Part shown: positions 1-7,489 of the stretch, piece after piece
How positions within the stretch are numbered: the stretch's first letter is position 1
How the letters are laid out: every line of letters begins with the position of its first letter
NCBI GenBank assembly: GCA_964627665.1
Contig: CAZVKG010000029.1
Location: 1-37,821, forward strand
DNA: 37,821 nt
DNA from: UBA1351 sp964627665
Lineage (GTDB): Bacteria > Bacillota > Clostridia > Lachnospirales > Vallitaleaceae
Reading direction: 5' to 3'
Notes under the pieces: generated by a model
The model's input: the letters and a program-made list of their open reading frames with translations, nothing else
What the model was told of the DNA's origin: nothing
The model's database searches: none
Position numbers and translations under genes: made by a program

Positions 1-59
1 GGTGCATTTTTACGTCAAGAAACGTATTTTTTATAACTTTTCCTATGAAAACAATAGTG

Positions 60-260
60 TTATAGAGGTTTTATAAGTGGGAAAGTTGAGTTAATAAGCT
101 TTGGTGCTAATTGAGTTTTATAACCATTTTCAGTTGTTCCATAACTACTCGCATAATCAGGTATTAGCACAAAATCTGTTGCATCAGATGCCGCTAACGC
201 AGATTTATCTCCCTCGTTAAAATCATCTATCTGTCCAACTGTTATTGTCATTGATTTCAT
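60..260 (-). CDS. Small hypothetical protein, 66 aa
   Basis: I do not recognise this protein. It begins MKSMTITVGQ, is 66 aa, mildly acidic in its first half, and has no signal peptide or membrane segment. The start is well supported: a GAGGAGG ribosome site lies about 7 nt upstream of the ATG (around 267-275), and an extended -10 promoter lies at 351-359. The 5' leader is therefore about 85 nt and contains a second purine-rich AAGGAGG stretch (about 328-336) with no start codon near it. The protein may be complete or a truncated remnant of a larger structural protein; its Ala/Asp-rich, beta-like text is loosely like phage tail or surface proteins, but that is only an impression. Its promoter carries the same tandem 16-bp boxes as the lipoprotein gene at 4753, which suggests co-regulation. 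Confidence 0.6.
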   Translation of the reverse strand: MKSMTITVGQIDDFNEGDKSALAASDATDFVLIPDYASSYGTTENGYKTQLAPKLINSTFPLIKPL

Positions 261-350
261 TATAACTCCTCCTCGATTTAGTTGAATTTATTCTTTAAGA
301 ATGTACGCCTAACTTAATATTATAATCCTCCTTCTTTCTGACTTAAATAT

Positions 351-359
351 AGTATAGCA
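351..359 (-). promoter_or_regulatory. Extended -10 promoter of the 66-aa gene
   Basis: Read on the minus strand, TGC-TATACT occupies 359-351 (hexamer 356-351). There is no good -35 hexamer at 17 bp, which fits an activator-dependent extended -10 promoter. The upstream edge of the hexamer is 29 nt from the tandem boxes at 386-423. Confidence 0.55.
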
Positions 360-385
360 CAACTATTTTCAAACAAAAGAATGAT

Positions 386-423
386 GTAATGAATGGTACT
401 TATTAATGTAACGAATGGAACAT
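386..423 (-). promoter_or_regulatory. Tandem 16-bp activator-like boxes (22-bp spacing)
   Basis: There are two direct repeats, 386-401 and 408-423. On the minus strand they read AAGTACCATTCATTAC and ATGTTCCATTCGTTAC, starting 22 bp apart (two helical turns). They lie just upstream of the extended -10 promoter at 351-359. The same architecture recurs at 4644-4681. Two ~10-bp repeats offset by about 21-22 bp next to a weak -35 is the layout of LytTR-family (AgrA/VirR-like) activators; AraC-type activators can look similar. Assignment to a protein family is inference. Confidence 0.5.
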
Positions 424-490
424 TTAATCCTATTAAAATCAGATTTTAACTCACAATGTCTAAAGTTTTTCGATTATAACTGAATAACTA

Positions 491-519
491 TTGTTTTTTT
501 TATTTTTTTCGATTATACT
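491..519 (+). promoter_or_regulatory. Sigma-A-type promoter of the AAA+ ATPase gene
   Basis: TTGTTT (491-496), a 17-bp spacer, then TATACT (514-519). It lies 20 bp before the ATG at 539, so the leader is very short, and the ribosome site AGAGGTGA (527-534) follows directly. Confidence 0.6.
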
Positions 520-538
520 TTTAATTAGAGGTGATCTT

Positions 539-1741
539 ATGCAAAATCGAGATTTATATATGTCCCAACTTATCCAATACCGAGACACACCATTGATAAA
601 AGTAATAACAGGGATTCGACGTTGCGGAAAATCGACGCTTTTATTACTTTTCGAAGAATACTTACTTAATTCCGGAATAGCTCCAGATCATATTATACGT
701 ATTAATTTTGAATCTTTTGAATTTGACTCAATCGTAGATTATAAACAGATGCACGCTTATATCAATCAACGATTAATCAATAAAAGCGATAAGTACTATC
801 TACTCCTCGACGAAGTTCAAGTAATTGCGTCTTGGGAAAAAGTCATTAACGCTTTTCTCGTCGATGCCAATGTAGACATCTACATTACCGGTTCGAATGC
901 CTATCTATTGTCATCAGAACTATCCACCTTGCTTTCCGGCCGTTACGTCGAAATAAAAATGCAACCTTTATCCTTTAAAGAATATTTACAGTTTCGACAT
1001 ATCACCTCTTCAGAAGAGATACAAAAGGCCTTCAATGACTACTTAGAATTTGGGGCACTCCCCATTATTACTGAACTCATAAAATATCCCGATACAATCG
1101 GTCCCTTTTTAGAAGGAATATATAACACCGTTCTGATGAAGGACGTTATAGAGCGCAACGAAATACGTGATGGCGCTCTTTTAGAAAATATATTAAAATT
1201 TATCGCTGCAAATGTGGGTAGCATTATTTCAACCAAAAAAATTAGTGATTACTTAACGAGTAGTGGAAGAAAAACAACAAGCGATACGATTGATAATTAT
1301 CTAAAGATGTTAGAAAGTGCCTTTATCATATATAAAGCAAATCGTTATGATTTAAAAGGAAAGCTATTTCTTAAAACCCTTGAAAAATATTACATTGTTG
1401 ATATAGGCATTAGAAATCAACTAACCGGTATGCGTAATACGGATTACGGTCATATCCTTGAAAATGTTATTTATCTTGAACTTATACGCCGTGGTTTCGA
1501 TGTTGCAATAGGAAAAATCGGCCCCTTAGAAGTGGATTTCGTTGCTACAAAAGCAAATGCTAAAGCGTATTATCAGGTCTGCGCCACTATTCTTGACGAA
1601 AGCACACGAAGCAGAGAATTAAAGCCACTCTTATCTATTAAAGATAACTATCCAAAGTATATCTTAACAATGGATCAAACACCTTTTGATGATTATTCAG
1701 GCATCAAGGTTCAAAATATTATTGATTTTCTGATTGCATAA
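539..1741 (+). CDS. AAA+ ATPase with DUF4143 C-terminal domain
   Basis: This 400-aa protein belongs to the common AAA_14/DUF4143 family of prokaryotic P-loop ATPases with poorly known function. The Walker A motif GIRRCGKST is at residues 25-33, and the Walker B stretch YYLLLDEVQ follows near residue 90. The C-terminal third has the family's restriction-endonuclease-like pattern, LEVDFVA followed by YYQV. The open frame extends to a TTG at 491, but that codon is the -35 hexamer of a good promoter; the ATG at 539, with AGAGGTGA 4 nt upstream, is the likely start. It is monocistronic, ends at a strong bidirectional terminator, and is functionally unrelated to the rhamnose genes. Such ATPases are typically accessory genes with many paralogues per genome. 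Role unknown. Confidence 0.88.
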   Translation: MQNRDLYMSQLIQYRDTPLIKVITGIRRCGKSTLLLLFEEYLLNSGIAPDHIIRINFESFEFDSIVDYKQMHAYINQRLINKSDKYYLLLDEVQVIASWEKVINAFLVDANVDIYITGSNAYLLSSELSTLLSGRYVEIKMQPLSFKEYLQFRHITSSEEIQKAFNDYLEFGALPIITELIKYPDTIGPFLEGIYNTVLMKDVIERNEIRDGALLENILKFIAANVGSIISTKKISDYLTSSGRKTTSDTIDNYLKMLESAFIIYKANRYDLKGKLFLKTLEKYYIVDIGIRNQLTGMRNTDYGHILENVIYLELIRRGFDVAIGKIGPLEVDFVATKANAKAYYQVCATILDESTRSRELKPLLSIKDNYPKYILTMDQTPFDDYSGIKVQNIIDFLIA

Positions 1742-1743
1742 TC

Positions 1744-1790
1744 AAAAAAACGGATACACCAACAAAATTTGCTGGTGCATCCGTTTTTTA
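1744..1790. terminator. Bidirectional rho-independent terminator
   Basis: A stem of about 14 bp (ACGGATaCACCA pairing with TGGTGcATCCGT) has an A-tract before and a T-tract after. It serves the ATPase gene on the plus strand and rhaBA on the minus strand. Confidence 0.85.
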
Positions 1791-1801
1791 TATCAATATC
1801 C

Positions 1802-3070
1802 TTATGCTCTTTTTAATAGGACATCTTGCTCGTATTTTTTCACTTCGTCTAACCAGTCTAAACCAACCGGAACGTCTTGTTGCATACAGTAGTAATCCCA
1901 TACTGCTTGCCATGGCATGGATTTTAATTCTTCAAGCATGGCTAAACGTGTTGTAAAATCAAAGTCTATTTCTGCCGATTTTAATTTGTCGAAGGGTTCT
2001 ACTAAGGCCATTAACAAAGCTCTGAACATATTACGCGTTCCGATTGTCCAAGCAGCCACACGATTAATGCTGGCATCAAAGAAGTCCAATCCGATATGGA
2101 CACGATCTAATAAATCGCCACGGATGATTTCTTGTGCAATTGCCATCAATTCATCATCAAGAACGATAACATGATCACTATCCCAACGTACCGGACGGCT
2201 AACATGTAATAGCATCTCATTGACAAACAAGCTCATAGCTGATAATTTGTTGGAGATCACTTCAGTTGGGTGGAAGTGTCCTGCGTCTAGGCAGACAAGG
2301 ACATCGTTTTTCACACCATAGCCCATGTAGAATTCATGAGAACCAACAACATAGCTTTCTGAACCAATACCAAAGACTTTGGATTCAACCGCATCTAAGT
2401 GGTATTTTTTATCGATTTCTTCAGTTAAGATTTCATCTAAGGCTTCTTTTAATCGTTTTCTCGGGCCTAAACGGTCTGCCGGAATGTCTTTGAAACCGTC
2501 CGGAATCCAAATATTCATTACTGAAGCGGTTCCTAACTCTTTACCAAAATATTCACTGACTTTTCTTGAACGCTTCACATGCTCAATCCAGAAGTTACGA
2601 ATATTGGCATCCGGATGGCTAAGTGTTAATCCGTCATCTGCTTTTGGATGAGAGAATAAAGACGGATTAAAATCTAATCCCAAATCATTTTCTTTTGCCC
2701 ATTGAACCCAATTCGCAAAGTACTTGGGCTCGATTTGATCACGATCGATACTTGCCCCATCAGCTTCTAAGTATAAGGCATGAAGATTAACACGCTTTTT
2801 ACCAGGGATTAGTGAAAAAGCTTTTTCCATATCTGCACGAAGTTCTTCAGGCGTTCTTGCTTTTCCCGGATAATTACCTGTTGCTTGGATTCCACCGGAT
2901 AACTCACCATCCGGGTTTTCAAATCCGCTAACGTCATCCCCTTGCCAACAATGTACGGATACCGGAATTGTGGCTAATTTTTCAAGCGCGGCATCAGTGT
3001 CTACACCCAATTCTTTGTACATTTCTTTTGCAATTTTATAACTTTCTTCAATTCTTTGCTTATTTAACAT
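1802..3070 (-). CDS. rhaA: L-rhamnose isomerase RhaA
   Basis: This enzyme interconverts L-rhamnose and L-rhamnulose in the cytoplasm, the first committed step of phosphorylative rhamnose catabolism. It is 422 aa, the usual length. The family stretch SVHCWQGDDVSGFE is near residue 40, and the metal- and substrate-binding half contains HFHPTEVI and WDSDHVIVL. Its ATG is 1 nt after the rhaB stop, with its ribosome site AGGAGG inside the last rhaB codons, so the two genes are translationally close-coupled as rhaB-rhaA. Transcription ends at the terminator 1744-1790. No rhaD aldolase follows, unlike many rhaBAD operons. Confidence 0.97.
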   Translation of the reverse strand: MLNKQRIEESYKIAKEMYKELGVDTDAALEKLATIPVSVHCWQGDDVSGFENPDGELSGGIQATGNYPGKARTPEELRADMEKAFSLIPGKKRVNLHALYLEADGASIDRDQIEPKYFANWVQWAKENDLGLDFNPSLFSHPKADDGLTLSHPDANIRNFWIEHVKRSRKVSEYFGKELGTASVMNIWIPDGFKDIPADRLGPRKRLKEALDEILTEEIDKKYHLDAVESKVFGIGSESYVVGSHEFYMGYGVKNDVLVCLDAGHFHPTEVISNKLSAMSLFVNEMLLHVSRPVRWDSDHVIVLDDELMAIAQEIIRGDLLDRVHIGLDFFDASINRVAAWTIGTRNMFRALLMALVEPFDKLKSAEIDFDFTTRLAMLEELKSMPWQAVWDYYCMQQDVPVGLDWLDEVKKYEQDVLLKRA

Positions 3071-3071
3071 C

Positions 3072-4526
3072 TTATAACCTCCTAAATTTTTCCCATTGTT
3101 GGTTTATACCTTCATATGTTCTTGGTTCAAACTTCTTAATATCAAAAGACTCCATAACAAGCTTTCTTGCATCGGTTAATGAATCTAAGGCTCCATTTGT
3201 AATAAATTGCAATAATAAGTTTCCAATCGCTGTCGCCTCGTCCGGTCCTGCGTATACGTCACATTCTGTAAAATCAGCACAAAGTTGGTTGAGTAATAGG
3301 TTCTTTGAACCTCCGCCGATAATATGAATTCGCTTAAGAGGAACATTATATAACTCTCTTAACTGTAAGAGCACTTCCTTATATTGGAATGCCAAACTTT
3401 CAAAAATACAGCGAGCGATTTGCCCCGGCTCCGTTGGTACCATTTGATCGGTTTCCTGACAAAAGGCTTGAATTTCTTCAATCATATTCGGTGGATTTAA
3501 AAAACGCTCATGATTAGGATTGATGAGGCATCCAAAAGGCTTCGCTTCTTCGGCAAGTTCAACAAGCTCGGCAAAACTATATTTGTATTCATATATACGT
3601 TGCACTTCTTGAATCAACCATAGCCCCATAATATTTTTAAGGACTCGATAGGTATTATAGACGCCACCCTCATTAGCGAAGTTATATTGGCCCGCAAGTT
3701 CGCTGGCTATGGGTGTATCACTCTCCACCCCCATCAAGCTCCATGTCCCTGAACTAATGTAAGCAAATTCCTTATCAATGGCAGGTACTGCAGCAACAGC
3801 TGAACCGGTATCGTGGGTTGCCGGTACGACAACATCCATTTGATCAAATCCACTTTTTCTTAAAATCTCCGGCTTAACTTGGCCAAGTTTGGTCCCTGCC
3901 GCAATAGGATCTTGAAAAAGGTCTCGGTCAAAACCGGTCACTTTAATAAGTTCTGAATCCCATGTATTGGTATGAACATTAAGGAGTTGGGTTGTTGTTG
4001 CATTGGTATATTCAACCGATGCTTTACCGGAGAGTCTATAATGCAAGTAATCCGGAACCATCATATATATCTTTGCATTTTCCACATCCTCAGGATGAGC
4101 CTTATAGTGCTCTTTGAGCTGATACAATGTATTAAACTGCAAAAATTGTACACCGGTTTTTTTATAAATCTCTTCGCGTCCGATTTCTTTAAAGACGTCT
4201 TCCATGGTGTGGTCTGTTCGATGGTCACGATAAGCATAAACCTTACGAATCAGCTCACCTTGCCCGTCTAACAAGGCATAGTCTACTCCCCATGTATCCA
4301 CACCTATGGACGTAACCTTTGGATAGACTTCATGAACTTTTTTCAAACCTTCTTCGATTTGCTCGAACAAGCCTTCCACGTCCCAACGATCGTGTCCGTC
4401 AATGTGTGTCATTGCATTTTTAAATCGATGTAATTCTTCAAGCTTTAATTTTCCGTCTTCAATGGTGCCTGCAATCAGTCGTCCGCTAGACGCACCAATA
4501 TCGACAGCAATACATGTTGTTGCCAT
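3072..4526 (-). CDS. rhaB: L-rhamnulokinase RhaB
   Basis: This FGGY-family kinase phosphorylates L-rhamnulose to L-rhamnulose-1-phosphate. At 484 aa it has the family length. The N-terminal phosphate-binding motif is AVDIGASSGR, the middle has VVPATHDTGSAVAAVP and YISSGTWSLMGVE, and the C-terminal lobe has IHIIGGGSKN. The frame can be extended to a TTG at 4541, but that TTG overlaps the GGAGGAG ribosome site; the ATG at 4526, 6 nt after it, is the true start. It is the first gene of rhaB-rhaA. An extended -10 promoter lies at 4565-4573. Confidence 0.96.
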   Translation of the reverse strand: MATTCIAVDIGASSGRLIAGTIEDGKLKLEELHRFKNAMTHIDGHDRWDVEGLFEQIEEGLKKVHEVYPKVTSIGVDTWGVDYALLDGQGELIRKVYAYRDHRTDHTMEDVFKEIGREEIYKKTGVQFLQFNTLYQLKEHYKAHPEDVENAKIYMMVPDYLHYRLSGKASVEYTNATTTQLLNVHTNTWDSELIKVTGFDRDLFQDPIAAGTKLGQVKPEILRKSGFDQMDVVVPATHDTGSAVAAVPAIDKEFAYISSGTWSLMGVESDTPIASELAGQYNFANEGGVYNTYRVLKNIMGLWLIQEVQRIYEYKYSFAELVELAEEAKPFGCLINPNHERFLNPPNMIEEIQAFCQETDQMVPTEPGQIARCIFESLAFQYKEVLLQLRELYNVPLKRIHIIGGGSKNLLLNQLCADFTECDVYAGPDEATAIGNLLLQFITNGALDSLTDARKLVMESFDIKKFEPRTYEGINQQWEKFRRL

Positions 4527-4564
4527 GATCTTCTCCTCCAATTCATTTGAATCACTTTAAACAA

Positions 4565-4573
4565 AGTATAGCA
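4565..4573 (-). promoter_or_regulatory. Extended -10 promoter of rhaBA
   Basis: On the minus strand TGC-TATACT spans 4573-4565. The 17-bp-upstream hexamer (ATGGCA) is poor, so activation is likely. The tandem boxes at 4644-4681 lie about 73 nt further upstream and could affect this promoter as well as the lipoprotein's. Confidence 0.5.
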
Positions 4574-4643
4574 AAAAAAGCCCTCCCTGCCATTGACATA
4601 AAGCGAGATTTGGACTAACAAAAAAAGAGGTCCTTGTCATTTT

Positions 4644-4681
4644 ACATACCATTCATGACATTCAAACATGCCGTTCGTTAC
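4644..4681 (+). promoter_or_regulatory. Tandem 16-bp activator-like boxes (22-bp spacing), second copy
   Basis: The direct repeats ACATACCATTCATGAC (4644-4659) and ACATGCCGTTCGTTAC (4666-4681) start 22 bp apart. They match the pair at 386-423 in motif, spacing and distance to an extended -10: 29 nt to TATGCT at 4711, exactly as in the other copy. Shared core: CC(A/G)TTC(A/G)T(T/G)ACAT. Confidence 0.55.
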
Positions 4682-4707
4682 ATTTTCATGATATTCGTAA
4701 AAAAATA

Positions 4708-4716
4708 TGATATGCT
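4708..4716 (+). promoter_or_regulatory. Extended -10 promoter of the lipoprotein gene
   Basis: TGA-TATGCT at 4708-4716 has no -35 consensus upstream. It stands 29 nt downstream of the tandem boxes and 37 nt before the ATG at 4753. Confidence 0.5.
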
Positions 4717-4752
4717 TTGAATAGTTTAGTCGACAAAGGAGAATGTATTTTT

Positions 4753-5304
4753 ATGAAACATAGGATGTTCCAAATTGGATTGGTCATCACAATTGCTTTT
4801 ACTTTTATCGCAGGATGTGATCACTCAAAAAATGATTCCGCTTATTCTGAAGAATTCGCCAAAGACTTTCTTACTGATTATTATGAAGTTACTGAAGAAG
4901 ATAAGGACAGGGTTTCCGAAACATTTGATGTCAATAAGGTTGTAAGTGATGATTTTTTTGAAAACTACTATAATCAAATGCTTGTAACCTATGAAAAATA
5001 TTTAGAAATAGATTTACTCGATCAATTAGCAGCCAACAGAGCAATAGATAATGTAGATAAATTTACGATTATTGAAGATAAAGAAATATCTATTAAAAAT
5101 ATACGTTTATCTTTGGACAAAGAAGATTTAACGCGCGATGAAAAAAAGAGATTTTTATATGATTATAATGTGGAATTAGAAGTAAGGCAGAATAATCAAA
5201 GTGAGAATATTAAAAAAGAAGGTCAAATAAGAGTATACAAAACAGAAAATAATTGGATCATAGATCATGTGGATTTTGAAATGTTTCCAATTATCCCAAA
5301 ATAA
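4753..5304 (+). CDS. Putative lipoprotein of unknown function
   Basis: This 183-aa protein has a classical lipoprotein signal. A basic N-terminus (MKHRMF) is followed by a hydrophobic segment (about residues 6-19) and the lipobox FIAGC with the lipidated Cys near residue 22, so it should be anchored on the outer face of the membrane. The mature part is very acidic, rich in Asp/Glu/Lys, and ends in a beta-rich segment (GQIRVYKTENNWIIDHVDF) that resembles NTF2-like or DUF4878-type folds; that is only a structural impression. The ATG at 4753 is preferred because AAAGGAG (4735-4741) lies 11 nt upstream; an in-frame TTG at 4717 has no ribosome site and falls at the -10 region. Expression probably depends on the tandem boxes at 4644-4681. 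Convergent with the toxin remnant. Confidence 0.82.
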   Translation: MKHRMFQIGLVITIAFTFIAGCDHSKNDSAYSEEFAKDFLTDYYEVTEEDKDRVSETFDVNKVVSDDFFENYYNQMLVTYEKYLEIDLLDQLAANRAIDNVDKFTIIEDKEISIKNIRLSLDKEDLTRDEKKRFLYDYNVELEVRQNNQSENIKKEGQIRVYKTENNWIIDHVDFEMFPIIPK

Positions 5305-5332
5305 TATTCTTTTGTTAACGAACAAATATATA

Positions 5333-5518
5333 TTAGATGAGGTTTCTATACTCTTGCCTGCTGCCAACTACAGCATAGATTGTTACCAGTTTGATCTCTT
5401 TATCAACTTTATAGAATGCCAAATGCTTCTCCACAATCAACACTCGGTATCCTTGCTTACGAAGAATAGCATATCTCGGAATACTACCTGATTCAGGAAA
5501 GTCTGATAAGCGATTCAT
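5333..5518 (-). pseudogene. RelE/ParE-family toxin, N-terminally truncated remnant
   Basis: The 61-aa frame is the C-terminal part of a RelE/ParE-superfamily mRNA-interferase-like toxin: RLSDFPESGS, then RKQGYRVLIVEKHLAFYKVD, then a degenerate end VVGSRQEYRNLI where family members have YGRRDY. Full-length members are about 90-105 aa; the first 35-40 residues (helical N-terminus) are missing. The ATG at 5518 overlaps the stop of the restored antitoxin frame (ATGA), so an internal deletion has fused the operon junction to the toxin's middle. Almost certainly inactive. Confidence 0.75.
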
Positions 5519-5786
5519 TGCCTTTTCATAAGTGAGTTTCTAATATCATCAAAAGTCTCTTGGAGCGGCGCCACTCTGCATACTTAACATCTTCCTCAGC
5601 TTCAGCAAGTGTACGTAAGAGTTCCAATTCTGAGTTCATTTGTGTATATTCTTGAAGACTTAATACGGCTGTATCGCCTCTACCATTCTTGGTAATAATT
5701 ACTGGTTTTCTTGTCTCATGACATTGTTTTGATATCTCATTATAATGATTCCTAAGATCTGCTGATGGGCGTATATTCAATTCCAT
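5515..5786 (-). pseudogene. RelB/Phd-YefM-type antitoxin, frameshifted
   Basis: The first ~70 residues are a normal Phd/YefM/RelB antitoxin: MELNIRPSADLRNHYNEIS, then KPVIITKNGRGDTAVLSLQE, then LRTLAEAEEDVK. After DVKYAE the frame shifts. The open frame continues as a nonsense tail ending at 5526, while the +1 frame reads VAPLQETFDDIRNSLMKRQ, the expected toxin-binding C-terminus, and stops at 5515-5517. One base is missing near 5574. The ribosome site AAGGAG precedes the ATG, and a palindromic, TATA-rich stretch (about 5815-5837) could be the old autoregulatory operator. With the truncated toxin next to it, this is a dying toxin-antitoxin locus. Confidence 0.75.
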
Positions 5787-5912
5787 TTAGTTCTCCTGCT
5801 CCTTTCTGTTTGTAGTCATACTATATCACTATATGACTATATCTACAATTGTTTAAATCATTTATACTTAAAGTAAGGTAATAAAAATGATGAATGGCAC
5901 TTTTTTGCAAAC

Positions 5913-5966
5913 AAAAAAGCACTTCCGTGATAACCATCTCTAGGAGAGGTCTAACGAAGTGCTTTT
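5913..5966 (-). terminator. Terminator after mgsA
   Basis: The stem pairs AAAAGCACTTC with GAAGTGCTTTT (arms 5915-5925 and 5956-5966), with an inner CTCT/AGAG stem. On the minus strand a T-run follows at 5913-5918 and continues into TTTTTTG. It closes the deoR-rhaM-pfkB-mgsA group. Confidence 0.75.
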
Positions 5967-5968
5967 CT

Positions 5969-6457
5969 CTATTCGTCCAATAAGGTTTCTGAACGGTCTT
6001 TGATGTTCTTGTGAAAATTGATAATGGTACGGTCGTAGGTTTCATTCATAAACGTGGATGATATAAAGAAGTCTGCTGATGCTCGGTTGTTGGCCATCGG
6101 AATGTCATATACTTGAGCAATTCGAAGCAGGGCTTTTACATCTGGGTCATGGGGTTGAGCCGTAAGCGGATCTGAGAAGAAGATGACCATGTCGATTCTT
6201 CCTTCCACAATCTTAGCGCCTACTTGCTGGTCGCCTCCCAGTGGTCCACTGTTATAACCTTTAACCGGCAGGTCAACATGTTCTGAAATCATCCGCGCCG
6301 TGGTTCCTGTCCCGCATAAAAAATGTTTTTTTAATACGTCGTGGTGCTCTTTACACCAATCAATCAAATCTGCCTTTTTGCTATCATGGGCAATTAATGC
6401 AATACTTTTTTTCTTTTCCATTGTCAGGATAATCATATCCGGATTTATTGGATCCAT
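5969..6457 (-). CDS. mgsA: Methylglyoxal synthase MgsA
   Basis: MgsA converts dihydroxyacetone phosphate to methylglyoxal and inorganic phosphate, a bypass that relieves triose-phosphate accumulation. It is 162 aa. The family signatures are intact: IALIAHDSKK, GTTARMISEHV, SGPLGGDQQVGA (catalytic Asp), IFFSDPLTAQPHDPDVKALL (active-site His and Asp) and IPMANNRASADF. AGGAGG is 6 nt upstream of the ATG. It has its own promoter (6496-6525) besides being downstream of pfkB. Its place beside rhaM suggests it handles DHAP from rhamnulose-1-phosphate cleavage; methylglyoxal can be reduced via lactaldehyde to 1,2-propanediol, the same end product as rhamnose-derived lactaldehyde (inference). Confidence 0.95.
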   Translation of the reverse strand: MDPINPDMIILTMEKKKSIALIAHDSKKADLIDWCKEHHDVLKKHFLCGTGTTARMISEHVDLPVKGYNSGPLGGDQQVGAKIVEGRIDMVIFFSDPLTAQPHDPDVKALLRIAQVYDIPMANNRASADFFISSTFMNETYDRTIINFHKNIKDRSETLLDE

Positions 6458-6495
6458 ATGTAGCCTCCTATTCTCTAAATCAAGTAGTCACATTA

Positions 6496-6525
6496 AGTAT
6501 ACATGAGAATAGAAATAAACGTCAA
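6496..6525 (-). promoter_or_regulatory. Promoter of mgsA
   Basis: On the minus strand TTGACG (6525-6520), an 18-bp spacer and TATACT (6501-6496). It lies in the 76-bp gap between pfkB and mgsA, so mgsA can be expressed separately. Confidence 0.6.
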
Positions 6526-6533
6526 CTAAAACA

Positions 6534-7454
6534 TTAGCTCATCATTTCATCGGTTCGTTTTAAGGCTTCATCTAAATCCAATTTTGGATATCCTTCAACT
6601 TCAATAGTCAAGGAAGAACAAGCGGATGCAAAAGCCAAACTTCTATCTAATGGCATATCATTGATTAAGCCATATACAAACCCGGCTACCATTGAATCTC
6701 CGGCTCCGACAGTACTTACAACATCTGTCGGATAGGTTCCTTGAACATACATGTCATCTACTGTTACAACGATACTACCTTCTTTTCCCATAGATACAAC
6801 CACAATATTTACATCATATTTTGCAATCAGGTCTCTGGCTGCTGTGACAATCTCTTCTGTCGTCTCAAGTTTACGGCCCAAAGCATTTTCCAGCTCATGG
6901 ATGTTGGGCTTAACCATAAAGGGATGTCCTTTTAATCCTTCGATTAAAACATCATCATCTGCGTCAATAACAACCCGACAAGTGTCTCCATAGCGCCTAG
7001 CGATTTGTCCATACATGTCTGTTGGCATTCCTTTTGCTAAAGATCCCCCCATAATCAGATAATCACTTTTTTCTGCTGCTTGATCTATCATGGCAAACAG
7101 CTCATCAATATGGTCCTGTGTCACTGTAAGTCCTGCTTCATTGATATCCGTCGTTTGGTTTCGGTCACGTTCAACAATCTTCATATTGGTACGTGTATAA
7201 CCATCTACCGATAAATAATCCAATTCCATATCATCTTTTTCAAAAAATTCTAGAACCGCTTTTTGATTGTCTTTTCCTAAAACAATAATATGCTTGGTCT
7301 CTATGCCAAATCCGCCTAAAATCCGTCCCATATTAATGCCTTTACCACCTAAATCTTCTCTAAAATGTCCGACGCGATTAACTTTTCCATAGTCTATGGC
7401 ATCGACTTGAATTGTTTTGTCTAAAGCTGGGTTAAATGTAATTGTTGTTATCAT
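6534..7454 (-). CDS. PfkB-family sugar-phosphate kinase (FruK/LacC type)
   Basis: This 306-aa ribokinase-superfamily kinase belongs to the 1-phosphofructokinase / tagatose-6-phosphate kinase branch. It starts MITTITFNPALDKTI, typical of FruK/LacC. It carries the first PfkB signature near residues 36-46 (LGGKGINMGRIL) and the C-terminal signature with the catalytic Asp and anion hole (VGAGDSMVAGF). No fructose or tagatose PTS gene is adjacent, so substrate cannot be set by context. It sits 35 bp downstream of rhaM, which makes a role in rhamnose carbon flow plausible (for example fructose-1-P or tagatose-6-P phosphorylation), but this is inference. A GATGAGG ribosome site supports the start. 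Confidence 0.88.
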   Translation of the reverse strand: MITTITFNPALDKTIQVDAIDYGKVNRVGHFREDLGGKGINMGRILGGFGIETKHIIVLGKDNQKAVLEFFEKDDMELDYLSVDGYTRTNMKIVERDRNQTTDINEAGLTVTQDHIDELFAMIDQAAEKSDYLIMGGSLAKGMPTDMYGQIARRYGDTCRVVIDADDDVLIEGLKGHPFMVKPNIHELENALGRKLETTEEIVTAARDLIAKYDVNIVVVSMGKEGSIVVTVDDMYVQGTYPTDVVSTVGAGDSMVAGFVYGLINDMPLDRSLAFASACSSLTIEVEGYPKLDLDEALKRTDEMMS

Positions 7455-7489
7455 TTACCTCATCCTTTCCTTTTGTCATATGGGAAGGT

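Noticed and set aside
491..538. TTG start giving a 416-aa ATPase
   Set aside because: The TTG is the -35 hexamer of a good promoter, and the added residues are hydrophobic and not part of the family; ATG at 539 has the ribosome site.
261..538. Riboswitch in the 66-aa gene leader or intergenic region
   Set aside because: The leader is under 100 nt and shows no stable stem or known aptamer core; the region holds the promoters and tandem boxes only.
1917..2651. Plus-strand frames opposite rhaA
   Set aside because: Antisense shadows of a well-conserved gene with no ribosome sites.
4593..4598. Plus-strand TTGACA before the lipoprotein gene
   Set aside because: The hexamer 17 bp later (TAACAA) is poor and the promoter would lie far upstream; the extended -10 at 4708 fits better.
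5887..5902. Single copy resembling the tandem boxes (minus strand AAGTGCCATTCATCAT)
   Set aside because: No partner lies 22 bp away on either side, and no -10 hexamer lies 29 nt downstream; likely chance or a decayed site.
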